Source: Carnegiea gigantea (lineage: Eukaryota > Streptophyta > Magnoliopsida > Caryophyllales > Cactaceae). Taken from it: a stretch of DNA of 64,000 nt. Under the pieces are notes generated by a model. That model worked only from the letters and a program-made list of their open reading frames with translations. It was not told where the DNA came from and did not search any database. The stretch lies in NCBI GenBank assembly GCA_029747015.1, contig JAKOGI010000342.1:211501-275500 (forward strand), given 5' to 3'. Position numbers and translations under genes: made by a program. Shown here piece by piece: positions 21,718-32,245 of this stretch; within the stretch, counting starts at the first letter, position 1, and each line of letters begins with the position of its first letter.

Positions 21718-22440
21718 TTCGGCCCCGCAGAGGGGCTAAAGGTGCAGCGACCGACCCCTAGGCCGTGCTTTGGGGCCCTTAGTCCCTTGGGGGACAAAGG
21801 TATCACTACCGGCCCTAAGGCCATGCTTTGGGACCTTAGCCCCTTGGGGACTAAAGATATAGGGGGCCGTATTTTGGGACCCTTAACCCCTTGAGGACTA
21901 CAGTTATAGCAATCGGCCCCTAGGCCATGCTTTCGGACCCTTAGCCCCTTGGGGCCTAAAGGTATAACTACTGGCCCCTAGGCCGTGCTTTGAGAGCCTT
22001 AGCCCCTTGAGGACTAGAGTTATAACGACCGGCCCTGAGGCCGCGTTTTGGGACCCTTAGCCCCTTGGGGACTACAGGTATAGCGATCAGCCCTGAGGCC
22101 GTGTTTTGGGACCCTTAGCCTCTTGGGGACTAAAGGTATAGCGACCAACCCCTAGGCCATGCTTCGAGACCCTTAGCCTCTTAGGACCAAAGGTATAGCA
22201 ACTGGCCCCTAGGCCTTGCTCTTAAGATTTTCAGCCCCTTGGGGGCTAAAGGTATAGTGACCAGCCCCTAGGCCGTGCTCTTAGGGCCCTAAGCCCCTTA
22301 CGGGTTGAAGGTGTAGCAACCGGTCTATAGGCCTTGCTTTAGGACCCTTAGCCCCTTTTGGGGGATAAAGGTGTAGCGACTAGCCTGTAGGTCGTGTTTT
22401 AGGACCTTTAGCCCCTTTTGAGGGCTAAAGGTGTAACAGA
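21718..22440. repeat. Tandem repeat array B (about 58-bp unit)
   Basis: About twelve units of the same family as 17703-18240, each with a TTAGCCCC...GGGGACTAA hairpin and a CCGGCCCCTAGGCC-like word. It lies between the end of the antisense ORF and the end of integrase. Tandem repeats in this untranslated part are known for Tat elements. Confidence 0.85.
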
Positions 22441-22539
22441 ATTAGATGAGCAGATAAGCACCTTTGCGGCTGATGTATTTATTAACGTATCAGTACATTA
22501 CATGAAGCTTCAAGGAAAACGCTGCTAGTGATAATACTT

Positions 22540-23860
22540 CTATAGATTACTGCTATGCCATGTTATGGGTATAAAAGGGCCATCGTGGGTTATAAGACGG
22601 TATGTGCCCGGCCACACCCGCTCCGTCACCTTGTATGTTCCTTCCCAAATAGTCGTGAGCCTACTGTGCTCACTTGCGTGTGCCACAACTTTAGTTCGGC
22701 GGAGGAACAAGTCTCCTACCCTGATGGGATGGAGTTTTACCATGCGATCATAGAGTCGTGCTGCCCGGAGTTTGTAGAGTGTCTCTCTCACGGGGGGCAT
22801 CACCCTAAACAGAGGGCAGTAGATCGAGAGCCTCTCAGAGGGCGTCGTTGTTGAGGTCTTCTTAGAGGGCAGTAAGACAATAGGTGTAGAGTGCTACTTC
22901 GACGGGCAGCGCAACTTCCAACCTATATGCTAACATAAATGGTATTTCTCCCATGGCTGTTTTTTGAATCGTACGGACTGACCATAAGGCACCATTATCG
23001 GCCCATTTGCCCTTAGCATCGTCACATTTCTTCTGTAAGCTGTGCAGGATGACTTTGTTTGCAGCTTCAGCTTGGCTTTTTGTCTGGGAATGGGCCACCG
23101 CTGTGAACCGACCTTGACACCCCAAGGTACTAAGGTAATTAGTGACCTTTGCCGTGTCAAACTATCACCCATTGTGGAGGATCTTTACTCGAGAGACGTC
23201 GAAGCGAGTGATGATATTTTTCCAAAAAAACTTCTGAACTTTAGCCGCGGTGATGGAACCGATGACCTCAGCCTCTACTCATTTTGTAAAGTAATCCACC
23301 GCAATAAACAAGTACTTTCGTTGACCTTTGGATTTGGGGAAGGGTCCCAATATGTCCATCCCCCAGGTGGTGAACGATAGGGGATTGATGATTGGCATCA
23401 GGGGGTGGTGGGTTGTAGTTAGTGGGTTGTTGTTGGATAGGGCGTGGTGGCTTGTTGTTAGATGGGGGCAAATTTCTAACATTTGTCGTAGGTGCGGACC
23501 AAATTCATAGCATCCTCACATAGAGAACGCCAACAGGGGCCAGTCTATATTGCAGTGACCGTTAGGGCGCGCCCGCCAATATGAGAACTTTATATTCCTT
23601 CATGCAATTCTTCGAGGATCTTCTACCCTATTTTCGAGGTCACATACCGTAAAAGTGCCCGGGCATAGGGCCATTTGTATAAGATTCTATCGTATAGTAT
23701 GAACCAGTTTACCTGCCCTTTCACTCCATCGGCCTCTTTGGAGTCTGAGGTTAGCGTGACGCACATCAAGCACACATAAATAGGGTCCATCCAGGTGGAA
23801 CTCCTATCCAACCAAAGTATTTCGCGAAGGTCAATGCTCTGTTCTATCAAGGTTTCCCAC
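22540..23860 (-). pseudogene. Tat integrase, broken
   Basis: Blocks appear in the expected order. First come a linker with WMDPIYVCLM and LYKWPYARALLRYV (23850-23623), and a degraded HHCC region near 23500-23620. The core start WGMDILGPFPKSKGQRKYLFIAVDYFTK lies at 23280-23370, with the first Asp in GMDIL. The later core shows SQTKSQAEAANKVILHSLQKK near 23060, and IPFMLAYRLEVALPVEV near 22910-22950. The C-terminus has HPIRVGDLFLRRTKV and YKVTERVWPGTYRL with a WHSSNL end near 22545. Frameshifts and stops lie between blocks. A repetitive Asn/Pro/Thr-rich insert (23380-23470) sits between the HHCC region and the core. Confidence 0.85.
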
Positions 23861-24036
23861 TGGATTCTTTTCGCTTCTCATCTTCTGAAGAGCTAGCCAG
23901 GTTTCGATTGAGCATCCACTTATTCATTTTTCGACCGCTATATATGTGTTATCGGGAAATGCTTCAATAGCCGAGTGGCTTCCGTACCCGTCGGACATAG
24001 GCCGACATAGTGTCATCCTTCACTTTATACTCCCCA

Positions 24037-24318
24037 TTAAGCTGATTGACGACAAGTTAGGAGTCCAACAACAACCTTAACTGAGTCTGCCCCTGCTGTG
24101 TAACGCAGGTCCACCCCCACTATCAGGGCCTCATACTTAACCTCGCTATTAGATGCTTTGAACATGAATCTCAAGGTATGCTGGTGCCTCTCTTCCTGGG
24201 GGCTTTTGATGATCAAGCCGACGCCACTGCCACCTTTATTAGACAAGCCGTCCACATAAATGTTCCAAGAGGGAGAAGATGATGTTGTCTTAGGAGGAGT
24301 GCTGGCATTTTTAGCCAA
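24037..24318 (-). pseudogene. Second (archaeal-like) RNase H of the Tat element
   Basis: The fragment reads WNIYVDGLSNKGGSGVGLII, then FMFKASNSEVKYEALIVGVDL, the first and second acidic blocks of the additional RNase H that Tat elements carry between RT-RNase H and integrase. The first Asp (YVDG) and the Glu of YEAL are both present. The remaining part runs out near 24037, although decayed sequence continues to about 23900. This domain is the strongest single indicator of the Tat lineage here. Confidence 0.85.
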
Positions 24319-24329
24319 GAAATCCGCTA

Positions 24330-25900
24330 GGGCTTAGGCCTTGATTGCTTGTCACGCCTCGAAGACGAGGTCATACTGAGATAGTTTTACCGCCCATTTT
24401 AAGAGTCTTTTGGAGGCATTGAACCCTTATAGAACATTTTTTAAGGGCTGGTCGGTGAGGATGGCTTCCTTATGTGCTTCGAAGCAAGGTCGTAGTTTCC
24501 GACTAGCCATCACTAACATATAAGCAAATAGATGGCTTATTTTAGCCCCAGCTAGGGCATGGCTTACATAATATACCACGATCTGTTCCATGGCCCTCTC
24601 TACCACCAGGGCTGGGCTCACCGCCTGTTCCGAGATAGGCAAGTAGAGCAGAAGCGTCTCTCCATGGATGGGCTTGCTATTTTTGGCAAGCAAGCCAGGT
24701 ATAGCTTCAGCACCTGGAAGGCATCATCTGCTTTCTCGTCCCAAACAGAATTGGCATGCCTCTGAAGGACGCAGAAGAAAGACTGACATTTACTGCCGAA
24801 TCTTGACATGAAGCGGCCCAAGGCCGCGATACACCCAGGTAATCGCTGGACTTCCTTGACGTTTTGCTGGCATTTCATGTCTAACACTGCCCTGACATTG
24901 TCTGGGTTGGCGTCTATCCCATGATTGTTGATTATGAAGCTAAGGAACTTCCCTGACCAAACACCAAACACGTACTTCTACGGATTGAGCTTCATGTCAC
25001 ATGTCCCCGAAGAATCTCGAACGCCTTCCACAAATCTTGGCTATGCTCGACGTCAAGCATGCTTTTGACTATCATATCATCCACATATACCTCCATGGTC
25101 TACCTGATGAGAGGTTCGAAAATTTTATTTACTAGATACTGGTAGGTAGCAACCCTTATTTTTTAGGCCGAATGGCATTACCTTGTAGTAATGTAACCCC
25201 TGATCGGTCACGAATGTAGTCTTTTCTTAATCTTCAGGGCACAATGCTATCTGATGGTACCCTGAAAATGTGCCCATAAAGCTCAACAAGGCACGCCCTG
25301 CCATGGCATCCACTAATTTATCTATCTTCGATAGGGGATAGTTGTCTTTCGAGCACACCCTATTTAAGTTTGTAAAGTCAATGCACATCCTCCAGGCCCC
25401 ATTGGGGTTTTAAACAAGCACTACCTTTGAAATTCACTCATGATATTAGCACTCCCTAACGAAGCTTGCCTCCAATAACTTACTTTCGCGGATGCCGCCA
25501 CGACCTTCTTGGGGCCCATGTGTCGTTTCTTCTGAATCACTGGCTTGTGGGTTGGATCCATGTTCAGTCGATGCTCCATTACTGCAGCGTCAATGCTGGG
25601 CATTTCGTCAGGGCTGAAGGCAAAGACGTCACAATAGTCCTGCAGGAGGTTGACCAAGGAGTGTTCGGTAGCAGCTTCCATCTCTTGGCCCATCTGAACC
25701 ATTCGATCAGGACGTCCTTCGTCCAAGGGGATCTCTTCTACACCGTCGACGACCTTAGGTTGTCGTCGTTCGGGATCGGCCAAAGCTAGGGTGTGTATCA
25801 GCAGGGCCTTGTCGGTGGAAGGAAGCGTAGTCCATTGCTTTTTATTCGAGGGTGGAGGCCCTACGGGTCCGCGCACGACAAAAAGGTCCACTAACGGCCG
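24330..25900 (-). pseudogene. Tat reverse transcriptase and first RNase H, broken
   Basis: The N-terminal linker (25891-25421) includes LVNLLQDYCDVFAFSPDEMPSI and MEHRLNMDPTHKPVIQKKR, the usual lead-in to gypsy RT. The catalytic MEVYVDDMIVKSM block is intact at about 25064-25096. The thumb and connection follow, with GKFLSFIINNHGIDANPDN, VQRLPGCIAALGRFMSRFG and DDAFQVLKLYLACLP (24971-24700). First RNase H blocks LLLYLPISEQAVSPALV and QIVVYYVSHALAGA lie at 24560-24660. Stops at several places separate these pieces. Confidence 0.85.
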
Positions 25901-25919
25901 GTTGCTGACACGATAGCAT

Positions 25920-26400
25920 TCCCGGGCTGTTCATTGATCTCCTTGCAATTTGCCCACACTCCTATCGTCTATCCTGAACTGGAGTTGAAGCAAGTATGAA
26001 GCAATGACAGCCTTTACCTTGTGCAAATATGGCCGTCCCAGGATGACATTATAAGTCGTGGGGACGTAGACTACCAGGAAGTCTACTTCTAGGTTCCTTG
26101 CCTTGCCCTTATCCTCAAATCGTAGCAAGAGTTAGATCATCCTTGCGGGGTTCACCTCTTATCATACAACACCTAGAATAGGGCGCACCAAGGGAATGAT
26201 CTCCCTCTCGAGGTGTTTGAGCTTCTTTAAACAATACTAGGTGATGATATCTATAAAGCTCCCAGTATCAATTAGAATTCGGGGATGAAGGCGCTGGCCA
26301 ATTTTAACTCAACCACTAGCAGGTCGTTGTGTGGTGAAGTAAAGTCCAGCTCCTTACATCCATCGAATACCATTGTGGGGACTGTAACACGACTCCCCTG
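25920..26400 (-). pseudogene. Tat aspartic protease region
   Basis: The clearest part is NLEVDFLVVYVPTTYNVILG followed by RPYLHKVKAVIASYLLQLQF (25931-26128), the C-terminal half of a gypsy retropepsin with the conserved ILGRPxL motif. Upstream, to about 26400, the sense is degraded: a possible LLVVKLANAFIPEF stretch lies near 26290, and the DxG active site cannot be confirmed. Confidence 0.75.
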
Positions 26401-26599
26401 TTCGGTCATAAGAACCTACTGCACTCCTCGCAGCTGAGCCTTCCAAGCGGACCAGGTAATGCCCTCTGCATAGTGGCTACCATTTATGTGGAACACTCCT
26501 CCTCTCGAGGCTCTCGGCATGCGGACTCACATTCCTTGCAAAGGAATAGAGGTCCCCTCTTCAAGAAGCGGTCAATCTGCTCCTTGTCGGCCAGCTAAT

Positions 26600-28192
26600 G
26601 AAGGGTCTTCCTTAACTCCCTACATTCAGCAGTGGTGGGCCCGTTTTGTTCGTGAAACTGATAATATTTCTACACATTGTGTGGTTTCGGTGCCATGGTC
26701 ATAGGTTGCAGTCTCTTCAGCATTGGATGTTCCTTCACTTCCATTAGTATGCTTCTGGGATCCTCGGTGAAGCGTAAGTCCATGACCTTGAGCCTCAGCC
26801 TCCTGTCTCCTCATCCCACATTCCTATCAACCGGGATCTTGGCTTTCTTGGAGGCATCTGTGCTTTCCGCGTAGACTTCTATTGTACGGATAAAGCCTAT
26901 GGCCTTCCTCAAATCCTCAGCCATGGTGGTTTCCTTCTGCTTGGATAAAGAGAACTTGAATCGCCCGCTCTTTAGCCATTTAGGAAAGAGATGTATGCTG
27001 CCCCATCTTCTAAGTTCGAGATCAAGATTGGCTCCTAGTGGAGATACATGACAAACTCTGCCAGGGACTCCTGCGGTCTCTGCACGATTTTGCATGGGTG
27101 GATGCTAGTCCACCTCTCCTTATGGCTGGCAATGAATTGGCTAACGATTCTATCGGCCAAGTCTTAAAAGTAGGAAACACTTCCTGGAGTTAGGCTGTTG
27201 ATCCAGGACTGCGCTTCCCCTTTTAGGGTAGCTGTGAATTAACAGTTGTACACGGCGTTGTCGACATCCTAGACATATATCTGAACCTTATATACCCCAA
27301 GGTGTTCCTTTAGGTTTGTGGTTCCATTGTACAGGTCCATAGTAGGCATCTTAGCCTTCCCACAGTGGGGGCCGTTGATTATTTCCACACTGAAAGAGTG
27401 GAGAATGGGATGGGCATCGTTCGGGTGGCCATTCTAGATAACTTGATGGGGGTCTCGAGATTACGTCGCAGCTCCACTATTGATGAGCTTCTTTGGGGGA
27501 GGCCGGCCCTCGGGGGACAGTCCAAAGATCGACCATGGTGGCGGGAGCCCTGACTGCGCATGCCTCCTTAGAGGGGGACTGTGAGTATGCACCCTGGCTG
27601 AGCGTCGCTCAGGAGTGCATCGCCTTCCCGAGACGTCTTCTTGAGGCTTCGAGATTTACTCCTACTCCTCAAACCAGGCAATGCATCGGGAATGGGTAGC
27701 GTAGGGTGCAGAGGCCGTGGTTGATTTCGCAAGTCTTCTTGGGTTCGTCCTACGGTCCTACAAGGCATCCACTCTAACGGACCTGTTGCGATTTTTGTCA
27801 TGAGATCATCCATCGTTCTCCAGGCAAGCCATCTCTCTTACTTCGTCACTGCGATAATGTGATCTAACAGGAACGTGCGTTTGGGATGGCTCACACCCGC
27901 TGGTAGGCACATAGTCAAAGGTAGGCAAAGGCCTCACGGAGTTCGCAGCCTCCATGGCCTTCTTCACTTGCTTGGTCACTTGTTATAGGATTGTGTCGGT
28001 CATGGTGGACATAAGGTTCCTGAGTTCGTCCACTATGACATAAGCTTCCTGTTCGGGCTGGCACAGCCCCACCGAGCGGGGGTTTGCCTGAGAACTTTTC
28101 GAGGCATCCTGCACTTCAGGGGGTATTGGGGCTTTTTTCATAGGGGTCTTGTCTCTCCTGGAATGTGCCCGTGTTGTGTCACTCACAACCAT
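26600..28192 (-). pseudogene. Tat Gag, broken
   Basis: The gag region begins soon after the primer site: a candidate start at 28192 gives MVVSDTTRAHSRRDKTPMKK. The middle part (27100-27400) is decayed. The 27095-26811 frame contains KWLKSGRFKFSLSKQKETTM, AEDLRKAIGFIRTIEVYAES and a Lys/Ala-rich end. The next piece (26814-26626) is charged. These resemble the C-terminal half of plant gypsy Gag (Retrotrans_gag type), but no zinc knuckle is visible. The call rests mostly on position between primer site and protease. Confidence 0.65.
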
Positions 28193-28206
28193 TGTTCACC
28201 GCTCTT

Positions 28207-28224
28207 TCCCCAAAAACGATGCCA
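28207..28224 (-). other. Primer binding site, tRNA-Asp-like
   Basis: On minus, TGGCATCGTTTTTGGGGA lies four bases after the LTR end. It resembles the TGGCGCCGTTGCCGGGGA primer site used by many plant gypsy elements, with several changes expected for an old copy. Confidence 0.65.
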
Positions 28225-28228
28225 AATC

Positions 28229-28684
28229 TGTTTTAGGATTTTCTGGTTTTTCTAACGATGACGTGGGATGAGAGCGAGCTTATGCCATGGCACGTGCAAA
28301 ACGTCTAATTATACTCTCCTCCTACGTCGAACCTGCAAAAAGGGCAACCCTTGTTGGGATTTGAGGAACGCCTCTCTGACGATCAAGTCAGTAGGGGGTC
28401 CTAAGAACAGACAGAGCAGAAAAGAGAATTTATCATATATGAGAGAATGTGTCAAAAAACGATCCCCTTTTTCGAGGTAGATAGGGGGTATTTATAGTCC
28501 CTGTGGCCAGAGGCAACATAGTAATTTCACGTAGGACGTTTCCCTAGTGGGCTGTTGGATCGTTTTCCTCATTAGGCCTCTAGGTAGGGATCTCAGAACC
28601 TCATAAAAGGTGGGTGTAATCAGCTTAGCCTGGTCTGTAGATGCTTATGTGGGGCCCATTTGGAATCCCATATTTTCTGGATCA
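28229..28684 (-). repeat. 5' LTR of the Tat element
   Basis: 456 bases from TGTTTTAGGA to TTCTGGATCA, paired with 16278-16731. Followed by GAAGG, the partner of CAAGG at 16273. Confidence 0.88.
28489..28496 (-). promoter_or_regulatory. TATA box in the 5' LTR of the Tat element
   Basis: GGACTATAAATA on minus, conserved in the other LTR at 16537-16544. It fits transcription towards gag. Confidence 0.6.
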
Positions 28685-28953
28685 GAAGGCTCACAATTTT
28701 GGCTCACCAAATAAAATAAAATAATACTCATGGACCCACTCTATAATACAAAATTTTATTTTTAGAATAAAAAAGAAATGCAATTAAAAATATCTTTAAA
28801 AATAAAAAAGCAAAAAAAAAAAACCTCGTGAGTCGGGTCATGGCTGTGAGGTTCCCCGCGAGCCGTGAGGCATTTCCTGTAGGTGGTTGTCCGTCTCACC
28901 CCCTTTTTGTCTCCTCCTTTTGCCTCATGAGCCAGCCATTGGAGCTGGTCTAA

Positions 28954-29904
28954 AGATCTGCCCCTTATTCCGAACAAACATGAAGATGAACTCAGCAAAA
29001 TCCGAACATACCAAGGTAAGTGCTGGAGTATGAAATTTGAAATAAAAGTGACAAATGGTAAGCTCATAAACAAAGGCTCATATAAAATATCAGATCTAAT
29101 AATGTTGACATGAAACTCGGAATTTGGATTCTTTTTCTTTTTTGGTCTGTTTGGTAATGCAAGATATTTAGATTCTTAGAACCGAAAATTTTGTTGCTTT
29201 TTTTTGGGGAAAAAAACATGGGTTCACTATGATCCCTAACCAAAATTTTAACTCTCTCTCTATGATGCAACACTAGCTCTCATTTTCTCGGTTGTAGGAA
29301 ATTTTCAAATAAAAATTTTCCCCTAGTTCAAATAGACGTGTTTTTTGATTTTCCATTTATAGAATTGAAATCAGAACGTTTTGATTGTCACCTTGATATA
29401 ATTAATCTTGTAACTACTTACGATGTAATTCTTATTTAGTTGCCCCATTTGTGCACTGTAATTTCTATAGTGATATCTTCCCTCTCTTGCAGCAAGTTAT
29501 TTTAAATGTTGATTATTAAATTTCACATGTGATTTATATTTGTCAAAAATTATTTCAATAATCTTTCAGGTTGTTGCTCCATATTTGGTATTTTTCTTTC
29601 TTTTTCAAGGGCAATTTTCCCATACATATTTGTAGTAACTTATTCTAGGTTCTGAGTCCTAACAACTTGAACAGCATAATCAATTGTAGTAGGACAAATT
29701 ATGTTGCTAGTCATATTTTGTCGTTGGGTTTTAAAGAAAAATGCATTGTAATTCGTCCTTCTAGATTTGTAATTCTGGGAGCATTTGTTTTTTCGTTTTG
29801 GTGTTGAGAGAGGGGGAAAAGCATCTAAGGCAACCTGCGAAGATTAAATTTTAGTTAGGTGATTTTTTGTTATAATTTTAAGACCTATTTTTTTCGTTGG
29901 GAAA
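28954..29904. other. Unassigned AT-rich sequence
   Basis: No gene, RNA or repeat can be supported. It is the sequence to the right of the short Harbinger-type element and may be older intergenic DNA or the inside of an unrecognised DNA transposon. Confidence 0.4.
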
Positions 29905-30200
29905 TATGGGTTGATAAATTGGTCAAGTTGGTTGAGATTGGTAGAAGTGGATTGAAGTAGGTTGAAGTGGGTATTTTTTTATTGAAGTGAGTTAAAGTAG
30001 GCTGAAGTCTGTTGAACTTTATTTTGTATGATGGGTAGGAGTTGGTTAAAATAGTGAGAAGTGTGTTGAAGCTGGTTGAACTGCATTGAACTGGTTAAAG
30101 TTGGTTGAAGTGGATTAAAGTTGGTACTTTTCTATTACAATTTGTGAAGTGAGTTGATGCGGATTAACGTGGGTTGAAGTTGGTTGAGGTTGGTAAATTT
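29905..30200 (+). repeat. Degenerate short tandem repeat, GGTTGAAGTNG type
   Basis: The word GGTTGAAGT and close variants (GATTGAAGTAG, GTTGAAGCTG, GATTAAAGTTG) recur about twenty times with spacing near 11 bases, broken by T-rich patches. Short dense repeats like this are often found near the ends of DNA transposons, but I see no terminal repeat here. Confidence 0.75.
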
Positions 30201-30505
30201 AGATTTGACAACAAAAAGAACATGGCCTTAATATAAATCATTCATGTATGTAACACTTTTTCATGTAACTGCATATGAAATTTGAAATTTGGTCCTAAAT
30301 TTTTGCATTTTAAATTTGAAATTTATATTGGACTTTTAAAATTTCATACCCTTTCCTTAAAAGTTCAATAGCATTTTTTGAGAAGACTTTAGACTTAGCA
30401 ACGGAACCAAAATATTTGTCACTAAGATTTGCGTAGAACTGTAATTCTATCATAGATTTTAGTGATGGATATACTAGTTTCGTCGCTGAAAAGAGCAGAG
30501 ATGGG
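30201..30505. other. Unassigned sequence, possible left part of a DNA transposon end
   Basis: It contains words such as TTAGCAACGGAACC and TTCGTCGCTGAA that resemble the subterminal GCGACGAAA-type repeats of CACTA elements. It joins 35288-35479 when the copia element is removed. Confidence 0.35.
30501..30505. repeat. Target site duplication ATGGG, left copy
   Basis: Identical to 35288-35292, after the 3' LTR. Confidence 0.9.
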
Positions 30506-30662
30506 TGTTGACAGGTCACGTAGCATGAGAATTGTATTTAGTTTTGCATATTGCACATGCACGTATATATATAGGGGTCACGAACCTTGTATGAGAGACA
30601 GCAAATCAAGCATAATAAACACAAGGGGTTAAACCTCAATTCTCTCAGATTAGTTTTTCTCA
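30506..30662 (+). repeat. 5' LTR of the copia element, with a 68-base deletion
   Basis: Starts TGTTGACAGG and ends TTTTTCTCA. Compared with 35063-35287 it lacks the segment between two copies of GAATTGTATT, leaving one copy. Confidence 0.92.
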
Positions 30663-30680
30663 TGGTATCAGAGCATCAGG
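30663..30680 (+). other. Primer binding site, initiator-Met tRNA
   Basis: TGGTATCAGAGCATCAGG directly follows the LTR end. The first twelve bases match the complement of the initiator Met tRNA 3' end exactly. Confidence 0.92.
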
Positions 30681-30697
30681 TTTTTATTGCAGTCACA

Positions 30698-31630
30698 ATG
30701 AGCGATGAAGAGTCTAAGGCTAAAAACAAGGTACCTCCGTTCACAATTTCGACGGACTCACCTTATTATCTTCATCCCTCTGAGGGACCAGAAGCCTCAA
30801 TTACCTCAGTTCTGTTCAATGGCAATAATTTCGAATTTTGGAGAAAAGCGGTTCGAACCGCTCTGAATGCTAAAAATAAATTAAAATTCATTGATGGAAG
30901 AATAATCAAACCAACAAAAGATGGAGATGAATTGGACGCCTGGGATAGCGTAAACTCCATGCTGTGTTCATGGATTCTCAATTCCATCAACCCTAAACTA
31001 CACTCGACTTTGCCTTACACCGACACCGCAAAGGAGTTGTGGGACGATCTCGAAAAGAGATATTCCACTCCTAATACGCCTAGGATTTATCAACTAAAAG
31101 ATGATATTGCGTCTTGTAAGCAAGTAGGGCTAGATATTACCGAATTTTACTCAAAGCTCCGAAATATGTGGAACGAGCTAGCTAACTACGTCAAGATGCC
31201 AAAGTGCTCCTGCGGAAAATGCACCTGCGACATCGGGGGGCAAGTGACCAGACTAATGGATGAGGAGAGAACCCATCAATTTTTGATGGGATTGAATGAT
31301 GATAAATATTCGGCTATTCGTGGACAAATCCTTGCTATGGAGCCTCTCCCAAGTCTAGAAAGGATATTCAATATCGTTCGACAGGAGGAACAACATAAGC
31401 AGATTGTGTTAGGGCGAGAGCACAAGGAAGATGCAACCATGTTTGCCGTTCAAACCAGGCAAGGTAGAAGAGGAGTATAACAGGCGGAGAAGCCAATCTG
31501 CTCACACTGCAGAAAAGTCGGGCATGAAGCAAGTGCCTGCTGGGAGCTAGTCCGGTATCCTCCCGGCTGGAACAGCCGAGGGAGGGGTCGTGGAGCTCGC
31601 GCGCCTCGAGGAGGAAGAGGAGCTCGCATG
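30698..31630 (+). pseudogene. Copia Gag
   Basis: The start chosen is ATG at 30698, after the primer site; an earlier in-frame ATG at 30587 lies inside the LTR and is unlikely. Residues near the start include SPYYLHPSEGPEASITSVLF and FEFWRKAVRTALNAKNKLKF, the copia-type gag N-terminal domain (Retrotran_gag_3). Then WILNSINPKL, AKELWDDLEKRYS and FYSKLRNMWNELANY belong to the UBN2-like core. MGLNDDKYSAIRGQIL follows. A TAA at 31478-31480 interrupts the frame just before the zinc knuckle CSHCRKVGHEASAC (about 31500-31541). A Gly/Arg-rich tail continues in the same frame into the protease. Confidence 0.9.
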
Positions 31631-32245
31631 ATTGATCGTGGGCGAGCATACGGTGAAAGACGAGCAGGAGCCGCAGTTGCTGCTGTCTCGGTCAATAAAT
31701 CTACAACAGAAGATATTTCCATTGGCGCCGTGGACCGTGGGCAGCAGCCTGTCACGCAAGTCGTTCCAAGACTGACATCAGACCAAATCCAGCGTCTTCT
31801 CAACCTGATCGAGGTTCCTAAGGATGGTGAAACATTGACAGGTAACTCTATCCTTGAGTCTCCTTGGTTGATCGGCAGTGGTGCCTCCACGCATATGACC
31901 GGAGACGAGCACCTACTCGGGCGTACAGCAAACATCCCCTCGGTTGTTGTAGACCTTCCAAACGGGGCCAAAACGGTTGCTACAAAGCAAGGGACATTCC
32001 TGCTGGGAAAGAACTTGGTGTTAAAACACACACTGCTTGTCCCTTCTTTGCGTTGTAACCTCTTGTCGGTTTCTCGCATTTGTAAAGATCTGAACTGTAC
32101 AGTGCTATTTGATGAGAATACTTGTATTTTACAGGACCGTACTACGAGGATTCCGATTGGTATGGGTAGGCAAAGACACGGGGTTTACTACTTCCAGGGC
32201 ACCCAAGAGAAGGAAGAACATGTATGTACGGCAATGGCTCGGTAA
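31631..32245 (+). pseudogene. Copia aspartic protease, active-site Asp replaced
   Basis: This continues the gag frame. The usual SWIIDSGASTHMTG-type active site reads WLIGSGASTHMTG here (near 31865): the catalytic Asp codon GAC has become GGC (Gly). The following VVVDLPNGAKTVATKQGTF and LRCNLLSVSRICKDLNCTV are well kept. The frame ends at a TAA at 32243-32245, just before the integrase LWHYRMGH motif, which continues in the same frame. Confidence 0.88.

Larger units (their letters stand above)
16278..28684 (-). mobile_element. Tat-lineage Ty3/gypsy LTR retrotransposon with antisense ORF region
   Basis: This is a 12.4-kb element on the minus strand. In its own direction it runs: 5' LTR (28684-28229), tRNA-Asp-like primer site, gag, protease, RT and RNase H, a second RNase H, integrase (to 22540), tandem repeats, a long antisense region on plus, tandem repeats, and 3' LTR (16731-16278). 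A second RNase H between RT-RNase H and integrase, plus antisense ORFs and tandem repeats in the 3' untranslated part, are known marks of the Tat group (Retand/Ogre relatives). The LTRs have diverged visibly, at very roughly 80 percent identity by eye, and every gene is broken. Confidence 0.88.
16163..28950. mobile_element. Short non-autonomous Harbinger-type element (MITE), split by Tat element
   Basis: The two pieces 16163-16277 and 28685-28950 together make about 380 bases. The outer ends are flanked by TAA (16160-16162 and 28951-28953). The terminal sequences GAGCTTTCCCAGTG and, read from the other end, GACCAGCTCCAATG are an imperfect inverted repeat. The left piece and the first 60 bases of the right piece align in order with 1082-1240 of the nearby Harbinger element. 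No protein is encoded. It probably moved using a Harbinger transposase; this last point is inferred. Confidence 0.65.

Noticed and set aside
29266..29290. CACTAGCTCTC as a possible left end partnering the TAGTG end at 35479
   Set aside because: Only the first six bases match the right terminal repeat and the three-base flanks (CAA, GTG) differ.
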